This document shows positions 23,235 to 35,480 of a stretch of DNA of 64,000 bases, piece after piece. A model generated the notes under the pieces. The model worked only from the letters and a program-made list of their open reading frames with translations. It was not told the DNA's origin and searched no databases. Position 1 is the first letter of the stretch. Each line of letters starts with the position of its first letter. Where the stretch lies: positions 11,422,001 through 11,486,000 of the forward strand of contig NC_134934.1 in NCBI RefSeq assembly GCF_051020765.1. The letters are read 5' to 3'. Source of the stretch: Lasioglossum baleicum. Taxonomy: Eukaryota; Arthropoda; Insecta; Hymenoptera; Halictidae. The position numbers and the translations under genes are program-made.

Positions 23235-23577
23235 TACGACAAAAAAAATCGAATCACTTGCAAGATGATTCGAAGCTTCGAACATTTATTCGAAATCAGA
23301 AATTCTTGAAAATCTTGAAAGCCTTAAAACTTTCGAAGGTCGAAGGAAGAATCGAAACTCTTGAAATATTGCGTATATCACGAAACAATGATTGCGTCAT
23401 GTCGGCATTCGGATGAATAACAGTATGAACGTACCAACATTATAAAAAGTATAACATTTATGAAGATTTTCGCAAGACTTTTAAAATTTTCGAGACTTCA
23501 AGACTTTCTGATTTCGAATAAATATCGAATTAATTCGAAACTCTGCGGTGATTGATTTTTTCGAAAACTTGCAAGAC
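23235..23577. repeat. imperfect foldback with TTCGAA-rich arms
   Basis: The left arm (about 23235-23345) contains ATTTATTCGAAATCAGAAA; the right arm (about 23455-23577) contains its inverse, TTTCTGATTTCGAATAAAT, and the similarity extends to both sides. The arms have diverged, so this is an old inverted-repeat element or locally folded repeat. No coding content. Confidence 0.6.
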
Positions 23578-23950
23578 AGAGTATGCATATTGTATGCCCA
23601 TTCATAATCTCGGAATTAAAGTAACCCTCCGTCTACAACCTTAGGCCCTCTCTCCGCCATGCGTTCTTTTATTCACGAAACGCACAGCAAGTTTTGCATC
23701 ATTACGAGAATGTTGAGTGATGACGAGGATATGCTAATTTTCTATAATTATAATCGAAGCAGAAGGAAATTTTCTGTGGATCGTTTATACAAAGAAATAT
23801 TGATTGCAGAACGTTTGTAGCTGTAGAAGAATGATCAGAAGACGATACTAAACGAGATATTTCGTTTCCACGATGGCGAAGAAACGATGCTCGTACAATT
23901 ATTGATATGAAGTGTTCTTATTTGAAAAATTGTACATAACTATTCGATTT

Positions 23951-24197
23951 TTAACACGTTACCGACCGGTGATTATTGCATAATTTTAAGAAATCCATGG
24001 AACATGGCTAAACACTTTTTAATGGAACCTTCAATGGAAACAGTAATTTTCATTGAGAACTAACAAGTCACCCACAATATCGTCATATAATAATTTCATT
24101 TAAGATTGCAAAATAAAGGAAAATTTCTATGCTTTCTTTTGGTACACCACAATGATTGAAAATCCTATTAATAGGCTTCCGGTAGGTAAAGTGTTAA
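23951..24197. repeat. 247-bp element with ~19-bp TIR
   Basis: TTAACACGTTACCGACCGG at the left end matches the inverse of CCGGTAGGTAAAGTGTTAA at the right end in 17 of 19 positions. Short, non-coding and MITE-like. Confidence 0.55.
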
Positions 24198-26473
24198 TAT
24201 GACATATGACCGTTGGTGGAAGGTGCTCAAAGATTTTCTCAGAGACTTTCGCGTATGAGATGCAAAGGGAGAATTGTGTAATCGGGGTATAGAAGATCTA
24301 ATATACAAAAATACAACTGTAGTTTGCAAAAAGAAAATGGCCGACGAAAGCGTCGGGTCGCGTCGTGCGTCGTTTCAACCTCGTTACATTCAACTGTAAG
24401 CTCGAACGCCTACACATATGATGCAACGCGGGGAAAGACTTTCAACAAGATTTCACGGAATCGAAGGAAAATAATGATACTGAAGAATCGCTGTTTTCAG
24501 TTGTATACAGTATACATATGTATACATATGTCGGAGGCAGGGATGTTTTCCACCAACTAAATCGCCTCCGCGAGCCTGCTGTCGGTGGAAGTCGTGTCTT
24601 TACTGCAAAAAAGGACTTCCAGTTGAAATGGAAAAGAACAAAAGAGCAGTCTGAACGCGGAAAGGTTACCGTGTAAGGCGTTTTCTCTATCGCAGCGATC
24701 GAAATGAGGTGCATTAATCATCGAACGTGAATAAATTGTGGTTGCCGCGCGAGTTTGTCATACATGCATCGGCGATTTATCACCTGGAGAACCTCGCGCC
24801 TCGCGCAACAACAAATAACAGATTTTTCGACCCCCTTTGAACGAAGAGTTGTTCTTGTCCATCCTGCGCCAGGCGTTTAGAAGGAAACTGTGCGGATTCG
24901 TAAACATCGTGATCGAACGCTTGCACAATTCCGCTGTTATTGCGTGCGAGGAGCCGGTGGTTGTTTGTAATCAAGTTTCGTCAGTGGTAATACCAGATAA
25001 CACGGACATCGTTCAGCGATGTTTCTCGAACGTTCCGAACAAGTTGGTGATTCTACTTTTTAGGAAAGCCTGACGATCGCTTAGATTACTATTGTGCACG
25101 TTCCTCGTATTGGCGCGACGGGACGCGAAGGTGGAGAATAATTTGAAGCGTGGTGTACCATGAACGAAAACCGAAGTCTTTATCACAATGATCGCAGAAT
25201 CACGATCACGGTCGTGATTTCAATTTCATTCAGTGTTTCTCATCTCGATTGAATTAGTACTTTTTCTTTAAATACATCATATGTATAATCGTGTAGTTTG
25301 CATGAAAATATCTGCAAACAACGTAAATTTAAACTTACGTTGTGTTTTCTGCATACCATATACATATATTTGTATAAACTATAAACATTTATTTAGTATG
25401 TTTTATTATTACAGTTGTATATGTTTTATTATTACTAGTAATAATGTATTATTATTAGTAATATTGCCCAGAAATCGTGTTCTATCGGTAACGTTGGGTG
25501 TTGACACTGAATGGTACATAATGGGTGTAAAAAATAATGCATTGGATGTCAAGTGTCAAGTCTATTCTTATACATACCACATACCTCGTCTGTGATGAAA
25601 CGACCAGCATTAAATAGATGCGTCACGCATCCTCAATCCCCATTGATCCCCAATCCCCATCAAACCCCATTCTCTCATTCTCTCTCATTCTCTCCCGTAC
25701 TGTTATAGGAGACGCATCCTCATTCTATGCTGTCTGCTGTACCTGTACCGCTACAGGAGACGCACGTACTGTTACACGAGGCGTACCTCGTGTCCTTTCA
25801 AATAAAAAGTGTTCTATTTCTCGTTGAACGTATATCAGAGAGGATAAGAGACTGCTCACGCCTGGGTCTGACAATGAGTTGCCACCACTTTCTGGCACGC
25901 CACGCTTAGTACGAAACAGCTCCTAGGCGCACCGTAGAGCCCGCTTTTACCACGAAACAGCGACCAATTTCGTGCTTCGTTAATCTCGATCAAGTCGTTG
26001 CTGCCATCTGCGAGAACATGCTCGAATCATATTGTTTTACAAAAGCCCGTAAGATGTAAGGACAGTCCTTTTCCCGGAATAACACCATAGAATAAAGTCA
26101 TAGAGATTCCAATCATCGTGTAACTTAATCTACGGTAAAACTTTTATTTCGGCTAACTTCAAATTGTCATAATAGGGTGGACGGTGGACGGGTGGACTGT
26201 TATTTTGATGGATGAAGTAGATTCAGGTATAAAAAGATAAATATAAGACGGTGTTTCGGGTTCCTCATCTATGAGATTAAAATCTTTTGAATATTAATTA
26301 TTATCATTTTTCTAGGTAGACCAAACTCAAAACTAATATGAATTTAATCAGGAATTTGTGATACGTTCATGATATTTAACGTGTAAAATGTATCCGTGAA
26401 GATAAACGATGCTATTAGAATTTTAAAGAAGATGCAACTCCAATGTACACTTATATACTGACCCAAATAAGAC

Positions 26474-29400
26474 ATGGATAACACAGAATTGTTATTCTTC
26501 GATACATTTTCGCACGACATTTCAGAGGCGAGTATTTACGAGATCATTTAGATCGTTTTCATGGCATTGACAACGTTCTTATTCATTTCTCTATTCGTTT
26601 CAGGAACTGAATTTAGATTTAGTACAGTTCCCCAAACCTGTATATATCAGCGAAGTGAGAATTATTCCTTTGGGTGCCAGAGTACAAGCAGATTTTCCTG
26701 GAGGTGTCCGGTTAGGGTAAGTCACAGTCATACTGAAAACACAGTTACAAATCAATAAGATAATCGATAACTTTCTTTGATCGCAGCGCAACAAATCCGT
26801 CTCAATTCGAAATAGAATTTTTCGTAAATGACCTAAGCAAACCTGGAGCATCTACTTTTGAGTCTTTAGGAGAGTTAGAATACAAACAAAATATTCATAT
26901 CCAGTTGGAATGCGAAAGAAAGCAAATACCAACAGATGGATTGGTATTGAGAGGATGGTACACCACCATCACTTTAGCCGTGTACGGAACACTGACAAAG
27001 TCTTTGAATAATCCTCAAGAAGTTATTAGCTCGGCTGCTGGCTCTGCAGCTTGTGCGAGCGGATTAGAGGAAGCGGTAGAAAATACTGCTCAGATATCGG
27101 AACAGCAATCCGATTGGTACTATGAGAATCAAACACAGACAAATTCGAGCGTAAGTAAAACATGGTGGAAAAATGAAATTGCTACGATGACAAGGCAGCT
27201 CCTCTTCCTAATAATTTTGTATAAACAAGTACTTTACATTATTACTTTATAAAAATAACGAAAATGCGCCCATTCAAAGTTTTAGCTATTCTTTATGAAA
27301 GTAGCTACATGCGCAGCTTTATGCTTTCGAATAGGGCAGATTACGCCTCGTAAACGTAAAAATAGGACTTTTCAGTGCGATCTGGAGCTGCCTCGTTATA
27401 TTTAATTGATGAAATATCTCGCGTTTGTTCTAACACTTTTATACGCAATTGATAGGAAACATGTGTAGCCGCGACTCCGCCGCCTCCTATACAGCCGATA
27501 CAAACTGTAGACTCGTCGAGAAATTCAACATCAGATACTGGAAAGACAGACGCGGGACACTGGGAAGAAGATAGCGCGAACGGCATTGCGAAACCAGCGA
27601 AACGTCCGTCTTCGCCGCCCTCGGAATCTTTAGTATCGTTAAGCCCTGAATCTATATCAGCGGAGGAAGAAGAAGCAGAGCAAGATGCAGGCGAACAAGA
27701 AACAGGGGAACCGTTTGAACCTATATTGTCCGACGAGGACATAATGGCAGACGATATGCCACCAGCTGCGGAATACGAATGCGAAAACATTCAGTTGGAC
27801 GACATCTATTCTCTGACACCGCCCGATCTGCTTGAACTAGAGAAACTAACGAACATCGCCGAAGAGTGTTCGATCAACACTGAAATTTTGGACAAGATAC
27901 GCGAAATATTTCAGTCGCTGTCAAAATCGGTGTTGCACTTCAACAACGCATCGGGACAAGAGAAAGAGACGTTCGTTCACAATTGCGAATCGTTGTGCGC
28001 GATTCTCAGTCCGTTTGATTTGAACAACACCGACATCAACGACTTGACGAACATCGTGAACGCAGGGTTGGACATGGATCTTGCGCGAGCTCAGCCTCAG
28101 CCAGCGTACAAAGTCCGACACGTGAAAATTGGCGTACGATTGGCGGAGGCGTTGTGCAAGCTACCTCAAGGTCCGGACATACTCTTGAAAGTAGACGCCC
28201 CTTACAAATTGCTGGCGTTATGCATGCGCGAAAATGTAGCTCTTCCAGTGAAGCTATCCGCTCTTCGTACGCTGGACGCGGCGTTGATAAGTCCCGTGAT
28301 CGTCCAGGACTTTCTCGAGTCGAAGAGCAATTTGTACAAGAACGCCCTGATGATGTTGGACACGGCTAAGCTGGCTAGATTGAAGTACGCGTTGAGCTCG
28401 CTGCTCCGGAAGGTGCACACGTACGAGTTTCTCGAGGAGGTGAAAGAACTGGACGAACTGGCCGTCACCGAGCTGACAAACACATACGTGTGCGCTCCAA
28501 CGTTAATGGCCCAGCCGAAGCGTCAGCTTCCGGCTGGAGCACAGATGGAATTCGAGCGCGAGCAAAATCGAAATCCTCGTTGCCATCTGATCGCGTACTT
28601 CGAACACCACAAACTCTTGTACCATGTTCTCGTGGCGCTCACTTCCCCAAAGTCGGATCTAAACTTGATCAAAGCCACTCGACACTTTCTGTTGCGTCTT
28701 TCCGACACCAAGGAGGGTTTGCTGTATCTGCTGAAGGAACCGGGGGTCACGAAACTCATTTTGAAAGCTCTGAAGTGCGAACTACATGGCGCAGGATCCG
28801 TCTTAGCCTGGCGACTTCAAGTTGTCCAATGTTTATTACGATTGAGACATCAACCCTCCGACTGGTTGGCCCTGAAGAAGCTGCACTCTTTTCTCACGTT
28901 CCCGGAAGGCTTACAAGCTATAATAACAGTTCTTCCAACGGGAGAGTTTATCGACATCTTAATTCCATATCTTTCCGATCCAAATCTCTGCGAATTTTCT
29001 GCCGAGATCATATCGGCGACTATTAGATACTCCGATCGAATAGAGGTATTCCAGAATCGTGCCGTAATTATCTTGGAAAAATCGCGAGCCCAAGCAGTTT
29101 TGAAGGATGTTACCTCCTATATAACCACGGCCGCGCAGCCGAGTCATTGGAACTATGGAGACGTTTCTCCGCTAGTTGTGTGCATCCGGAAAAACGCAGA
29201 CAAGGCAGCGTCTCTTCCAGGACAATTGATCACAGCGTGCAGGATTTTGTATTATCTTGTTTTCCCTTTCAACAACGACGTGGATCCGCTAGAACCTTAC
29301 ATCGAGTTGAAGTACAGGAACGCGTTAACTCAGCTGTTCGCTGCTGATGGTCTAACAGCCCTCGTCGCAGTGATGGCGAACATTTCCGAGTTCTACGAGC

Positions 29401-32007
29401 AGCCATTTTTGCATCGCGCAGCCCTAACCGGACGCAGAGGCCTGGCGTTGGTCGCGCTGCTTCTGCCATGCGTGAAATTAACGAGGGCGTTATTGGAACG
29501 CCTTGTAAAATGTATGGCGACGGACTTCAAAGATCTGACGGCTGTGGTGCCATTACTCGGTGTTTACTCGCTGGTGGAAGCTATTCCTCCTGTTCGAATT
29601 GTGCAGACTCTGTCCGAGGAAATAGTGGGCACTCTGTTGGTATTCACGCAAGCGGTGGATTCGGATGGATCAGGGAACGTAGCGAAGTCTTTGTGGACGC
29701 AGATGCTCGGCGATGTTCTCAAGATGGTTTCTCTCAGCCCTTGTAACTTCATACCTGGCTTGAAACTTTTAACTAGACTATTACCACCAGTTCTGACTTT
29801 GAAAGAGACTATAACCGAAGACGCTACCAGATTGTTGGGATTTCGAAAATTGTGGTCCGCCCATCTGCAGGCTCAGGCCAACAACTTGACCGAAACGTTG
29901 AGGCTGCTCTGCGCCAGCTGGAACAAGGATCTGCTGATCCTTCTTTCAAAAGTGTGCATGCAATTGAGCGATTTAGCAGCGCCCACGGCGTTGCTCGTCG
30001 GCAGATGCTTGTTGGATGGCATAATAGCTGCGGCTCCTTTAGAAAATAATGTACTAATTCTTGCGCTGCTCAGCGAACTCGCTAGGCACGCGCCTATGAA
30101 GGCAACCCTGCTAACTTTAACTAGTCCGGCGTCGAGAGCGCAGGTCAAGTCCGATCAGAAATACCCACCTGTTATCGAGATGATGTGCAACGCGCTGAAA
30201 AGCACAAGCGACATTAGGACGCAGTACGAAATACTGGATACTTTCGAGACACTGTGCGACTGCACGCTCAGTCTGATGCAAGAGGACGCCAACGAATCAT
30301 TTGAAAAAGGACTGACGCACTCGGTACCTAGCAAGGAGCCGCTTCTATCGATTTTAGCAGCGCTCATCGACATTCTAGCGACCAGTACGAAATTCGAGTC
30401 CGAGATACTTCAAAGTACACTCCGGATACTCGCGTCTCTTAGTAGTCACAACTATGGCCTCTATCATGTAAAAAGCTGTTTAGAAAATAATCCTGACGCG
30501 TTGAGATCTTTGCTGGAGCATATCTCCACGTTGGAAGATCCCGATGATCAACAGCTCGTTGATTTAACTATAATGTTCTTAGAGAATTTAATCGCATCGG
30601 AGTCGCAACGTAGATCGTTGCATCTGCGTGTACAGCAACTGGCGTCGTTGATATCGTGGGAGAAAAACGATCATCCGCTGGAGAAGATCAAGAGAGCGCA
30701 AGAATTGGTAGAGATTTTCAAGTCCGCCGAAGACAAAGAAGAGAAAGAACCGATTCCGGAAATGTTGGAACCGTTGCTGCCAACTCCGGAGGCCCTATTG
30801 AATCAATTCTCTCAACGATGCTTAAGGATTCCGGATCCCGTGTCGAAACGACCAAAGAAATACACGTTTATGTCGCCGAGTCAAGTAGCAACCGAGAACA
30901 CAACGGATCTTCTGGCTCTCGCGAGCGAACTCCTTCCTGCTGATTTTAATTTATTGGCGGAAGCTCAGAATCTCTGCTCGAAGGCACCGCTCGATGATGC
31001 TACGCAACCGCTGCAATCGAAATCTCAAAACGATGATCAAGAAGCTAGGGATATACAGAAGCAATCGACGTCTCCTGTTTCGAAAGTGAAACAACCGTTT
31101 GGTAAGCTGTATACATGGATTTCTTACACGATCAAAATTCGGTTGAACCCGCGGAACAGCTATCCGTCCTCCGATTTCGATGATTTTTCGAGATGTCGGA
31201 GAAATTAATATTTCGAACAACTTTCTCCTGTGCAAAACAATCAATTTTTGCGAAAAACTGTCGATACCGCTACAGCAGCGTGTACTGAGTGATTCTGGGA
31301 ACTCGGACAAGTTACTGCATAAAATCCGCTATCTAATTATGACACATGATTTTTTCCTCTATCTATTTTCTAGTGTTACGTGAGGGGGTAGACTCGTTTC
31401 TGAGATTGCAAGGGTGCGGGATGCGCCTTCTCATTTCTCGATAATGCATGCGATGGGGTTTTTCAGTAGTCAAAAGCGCTAGATAAAAGATCAATACAGG
31501 CCGCAGTCGCCCTCAAAAGTCCTATACGTATTTAGCTTACGAATGCGCAGATTTATGCTTCCAAATAATGCAAATTACGCTTCGTAAACGAGAAAATAGG
31601 AGTTAAGTTAAGAAAAAACTGAACTCGTCCCAGTAACTTGTCCCAATTCCCAGACTAACCCTGTACCATGCACTGTATAAACATCGTTCTTCTTATTTGG
31701 CTATTCTGTTGCAGTTACACCGATGCGAGGCAGGACACAATTCTCAAACTCCTTGAGAGGTGGTCCAGTAGTGGGTGGCGTAGGCAGAGGAGCAGATCCA
31801 TTTCGATCCAGACCACCAAACACCTCGCGACCTCCGTCACTTCACGTCGATGATTTCGTAGCGTTGGAGACATGCGGCGCACAACCGACAGGACCTACCG
31901 GTTACAACAAACTTAGTATCCGCGGTACTTGTCCCTCGCGAGCGATAAACGCGGGAACAAGAAGCAGACCATGGGCTCAGGAAACTCGACCACCTTATCT
32001 GCGTTAA
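26474..32007 (+). CDS. vir: Virilizer (VIRMA), m6A methyltransferase scaffold
   Basis: Large scaffold of the MACOM part of the nuclear m6A writer complex (with WTAP, ZC3H13, HAKAI and METTL3/14); in flies it is needed for Sex-lethal splicing. Exons: 26474-26527, 26604-26716, 26787-27150, 27456-31101, 31715-32007, giving 1,489 aa with phases that all agree. The N-terminal VIR_N domain (about 1-140) starts MDNTELLFFDTFSHD and includes NTDGLVLRGW-like TDGLVLRGWY. It is followed by a Ser/Glu-rich acidic linker, an alpha-helical armadillo-like body over most of exon 4, and a conserved tail containing RSRPPNTSRPPSLHVDDF and RG-type arginines. Intron 1 starts with GC (GAG|GCGAGT) instead of GT. The exon 3 to 4 acceptor (TGATAG|GAAACA) is chosen because it alone keeps the frame; this is the least certain junction. 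Confidence 0.93.
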
Positions 32008-32199
32008 ACTCGCGACAACGTCCTCTCCATAATTTGCTAATCACAACCAGATGAATAATTTTGTAACAGTAGATTTAATATATCTCGTACAATAAGTTTT
32101 GTATAAAACTCTTTCATGATAATAAAGCTCTTTGTACATGTCCTATAAAAGAAAATACCTCGGATATTTACTCGCAACGGTTACTAATTACTACAACAG
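32008..32199. other. 192-bp tail-to-tail spacer, vir / PTCD1
   Basis: The two stop codons face each other 192 bp apart. AATAAA at 32121-32126 is the likely vir polyadenylation signal. On the minus strand the only similar hexamer I see is ATTAAA at 32074-32079 (TTTAAT on the plus strand). If both are used, the two 3' UTRs overlap as antisense RNA. Confidence 0.5.
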
Positions 32200-34216
32200 T
32201 TACTTCCTCGACACTTGAACGATATTATTCTTTTGCATCTTCTGGAACCAGTCGTCGTACGCTATCTTGTAACTGTTGTACTCTCGCTGTAGTTGCTTTA
32301 TTTCTTTACGATTGTATCTGTTCTGAAATACCAATAAATAACAAAATATAGTTTAAGAAACATTGAAATAGCTTTTATCCATCGAGAGATTGCGTACCTC
32401 CATTTTTAAATCTTTCAATATCAATTTTTCAAAGTTCTCCAAGGTTTCCCTTATGTACTTATTAGGTTTCATATTATAATCTAACATGTAATTCAGTAAA
32501 AATTCGACATATTTGAAGTTCCTTCCGTAACACGCGTTGTGGATTAACGCCCCTATTATTATGTGATTCGATGCGTATCCAACATTATTCATTTGCTCTA
32601 GAAGTTCTATTCCGTACGCGATTTTTTGGCATCCTAAGGCCAGTACTCCAAATGTTATAACGTCTGGCATTAGATGATGTTTCTGGATTTCGATTAGAAC
32701 ACTCTGAAATATAAACCATTCGAATAGGAAATGATATATTAAATGTTACAATCGATTGAAAACGTATTAATTGATAACTTACTTTTGCCTCTGTAAATTG
32801 TTTCCTAAGATTTCTTCTTTTAATAAGCATATTAAAGAAGCTTACATCTACCGTAAACTTTTCCTTATCAACATATTTCAAAAATAGATTCTCTGCTTCC
32901 AAAGAAGGCGGTAGCAGTTCCATGAGCATAGTTATTGTTCTCACATCGGGAATTACATTATCATTTTTCATTCTTTCTAATATTTTCTCTATTCCGCCGA
33001 ACAAAATTAGTCGATTGTTCCTCAATATTTTATTCAAACTGTTAGATATCGTTACAGATTGATTATGTAGAACCGCTTCCGAATCCATTTTAACCAGACT
33101 TTTACTTTCTCTATTGTTCGATTTATCTTTAGTCAGGGCGATAAGAGAAAAACTCAGCACTGGCGGAGAATCTAATAAGTCTGGTCTGCCAGCATCTTGA
33201 AGTGTAATTTGAGTAGCGGGTGAATCAGATATGAGACATTCGTTTACATTCAATTTACCGAACTGTGTATCTCTGATTGCTCTCAAAAGTAGATTGTAAT
33301 GAATTATAGTTGGTCTTATTTTATATCTTTTCATTTGATGCCACAGAATCAGAGCGTACCTCAATCCGTTTACTTTGTCACTGATTGCCGCATGAAATAG
33401 AACAGCGTATATATTGGCAGAGACCAAATTCTTGTCCCTGGCTTCGTCCGCTATTCGAAAAGCAGTCTCGATTTGTTTATGCCAGCTATAAGCTTTTATG
33501 AGAGTGATGTAGTGTGTTTCGTTCAAAGCGATATCTTTCACAGAAAAACTCTCTCTCAAGCTTTCTAAACACTCCAATGCTTTGTCTGTGTTCGTCGATA
33601 CCGCACAAGCGTTAAGTAAACTATTGTATATCGCTTGGTTCGGTACCATCCCGCGTTTTTTCAGTTGGTTGTAAAGCTTAAAGCATTTCTCCATGTGGCC
33701 TTGCTGAGCAAATCCGTAAATTAACAAGCTGTACATATATAAAGTGGGTTTGTCGCGATTCTGTTTAACTAGATCTAGTACGCTCAGCGCTAGATCCAAA
33801 TTCCCTTGCTTCATATGAGACTTGATTAGATTAGCATATTGTCCCGGACTTAATTTTTTCCATCTTGGAACGCTTGCATCATTTTCTGTAGCCTCCTCCT
33901 CTTCTCTTTCTGCTTCATCCATCTCGGTTACCTCGTATTTCTCATTCGAGAGATCTCCGAACACATTAGCATCTTTGGGTAATGTTGACGTACAGAAATT
34001 TCTGTTCGAACCGAATTGGTAGAACCAACTCTTTCTAACTTGCTTCGGTCTACTATTTCTAGCTGTTCTAAATCTTTCGTTTGAACTTACATCCGTGTTT
34101 ATACAACTGTTGTACCTGAACGCATTTTCTATGCATAGAAATTGTCTTTGTTTGATTCGGCCAACGCTACAGTTTATATAACCTGTTAGAATGTTCGGCT
34201 TAAAAAGCGAATTCAT
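32200..34216 (-). CDS. PTCD1: pentatricopeptide repeat protein 1, mitochondrial
   Basis: PPR protein of the mitochondrial matrix; the vertebrate orthologue affects 16S rRNA stability and leucine tRNA processing. Exons: 32783-34216, 32398-32703, 32200-32322, all joining in phase 0, giving 620 aa. The N-terminal ~100 residues are basic and Ser/Asn-rich, consistent with a mitochondrial targeting sequence, and are followed by an acidic linker with EAEREEEEATEND. PPR motifs run from about residue 124 to 330 (for example YSLLIYGFAQQGHMEKCFKLYNQL spread over two helices), with more in the C-terminal half, such as PDVITFGVLALGCQ. The last exon is short, charged and helical. Assignment to PTCD1 and not another PPR protein rests on overall layout and remembered similarity. 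Confidence 0.85.
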
Positions 34217-34232
34217 TTTCCATAGAAATGTC

Positions 34233-35115
34233 TACTTAGGGCTCATTTATTGAATTTCTTTCGATTTATCCAGAAGGATACGATGTTTCTATGATAAATG
34301 GTTAAGGTATCATTCACGTGAAACAATTCTAAAATATTCCCACGTGTGGAACTGTGTGGAACAGTGCGGAATGCAAGTAAATACGATGCCGCATATCAAT
34401 TGAAGTTTTACATATACGTCAGATAATTATATACTCTTAGAACGCGTCTAAGTATCACCTGGAATGGAAAAATGTGAAGAAGTACAATTCAAGTAAAAAC
34501 GTAAATAGACATATTTATTTTATACTTGCGTGAACCAAAGAAAAGTAACTTTTAAAGTTGTTTTTATAAAAGAAAAAAAGCGGGAACATATTGTCAGATA
34601 ATGCGAACACTCGGTTAGTTTAGTTTAGTGTACATACATAAATAAATAGTCCTGGGAGTATTTAAAAAACGGAAATGCGCTGTATTTCGATTGGAATTCA
34701 TTTTTGATAGAAATATCTATATAAAAATAAGAACGGACTCGTTGTGCGCAGCTCGACTGATCGCAGCGCCTTGCTGCGAGCCTCCCAACTCCACTCGTTG
34801 GCTCATGCTCGTTGTGCATTGGGAGTTCTACCAATCAGGGCGAACCTGCGCAGCGAACGACGCAAACTGGTCATTTGCGAAGTCCGTTCTTACGTGAGAC
34901 AGATTGTAAATATACATAGGGCTTATTGACTTTCTTTCATTCATCTAAAAAGATACGATCTTCAAATACGATGCCGCATATCGATTGAATTTAATGTCAG
35001 ATAATTGCTTTTCGAACGCGTCTAAATATATCATCTGGAATGGAAAAACATATATTGTGAACAAGTACAATTCTAGTAAAAACGTGCATATATATATCGT
35101 TCTTCTTACGTATGA
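34233..35115. repeat. direct duplication beside the PTCD1 start
   Basis: 34233-34520 and 34914-35115 share the same order of motifs: AGGGCT..ATTGA.TTTCTTTC, AAATACGATGCCGCATATC, GTCAGATAATT, GAACGCGTCTAA, TCTGGAATGGAAAAA and CAAGTAAAAACGT-like sequence. The second copy lacks about 90 bp present in the first. The GC-rich foldback element sits between them. Confidence 0.75.
34728..34892. mobile_element. 165-bp MITE with 12-bp TIR
   Basis: TAAGAACGGACT at 34728-34739 is exactly inverted at 34881-34892. An inner pair (CTCCCAA and TTGGGAG) adds to the foldback. The insert is GC-rich within AT-rich DNA, so it stands out as foreign to its surroundings. The TA at each outer edge would fit a TA target duplication. 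Confidence 0.7.
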
Positions 35116-35398
35116 ATAATATGAAAAATATCATCCAGGAATACGTTTAAAAAATGAAAAGAAAACTAATTATGTTTATTGTTGAAATTATAAAACAAAG
35201 ATATTGATAGCAGGTATATATACTAAAAATTCTTTTGTAAAGCGCGGTTCTATTTTATTAGAGCAAATCTATACAAATTCACGTTTTTTTTATTATTGAT
35301 AACAAACGACAGGATTAAATCAACTTTTTACAATCTCTCTCTTCTTACACGCTAAACGCACATGAACACTCGCACGCACACATTCTATTTCTGTCTTC

Positions 35399-35440
35399 CT
35401 CTCCCTCTCTCTCTCTCTCTCCTCCCTTCTCCGCCCCACC

Positions 35441-35472
<32 letters not shown>

Positions 35473-35480
35473 CTCTCTGC
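35399..35480. repeat. (CT)n and (AT)n microsatellites
   Basis: Two CT-dinucleotide tracts followed by a short TATATA run. Simple-sequence DNA in the spacer between PTCD1 and DCAF1. Confidence 0.9.

Larger units (their letters stand above)
14135..26473. other. 12.3-kb spacer between PNP and virilizer
   Basis: PNP and virilizer are transcribed divergently from this interval. I see no protein gene in it; the open frames are under 140 codons and match nothing I recognise. The GC-rich stretch at about 14450-14700 is the likely PNP promoter and leader. The rest holds foldback elements (15253-15612, 20525-21101, 23235-23577, 23951-24197), GC blocks, and AT-rich tracts toward the right end. Non-coding RNA genes cannot be excluded. 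Confidence 0.55.

Noticed and set aside
24780..25073. Opposed 64- and 78-codon open frames
   Set aside because: Neither matches a known family. They mirror each other on opposite strands, and there is no exon context.
31107..31182. +1-frame peptide MDFLHDQNSVEPAEQL after vir exon 4
   Set aside because: Looks protein-like, but it is only ~25 codons between stops and cannot be joined in phase. The G|GT donor at 31102 joined to 31715 gives the conserved VTPMRGRTQF tail instead.
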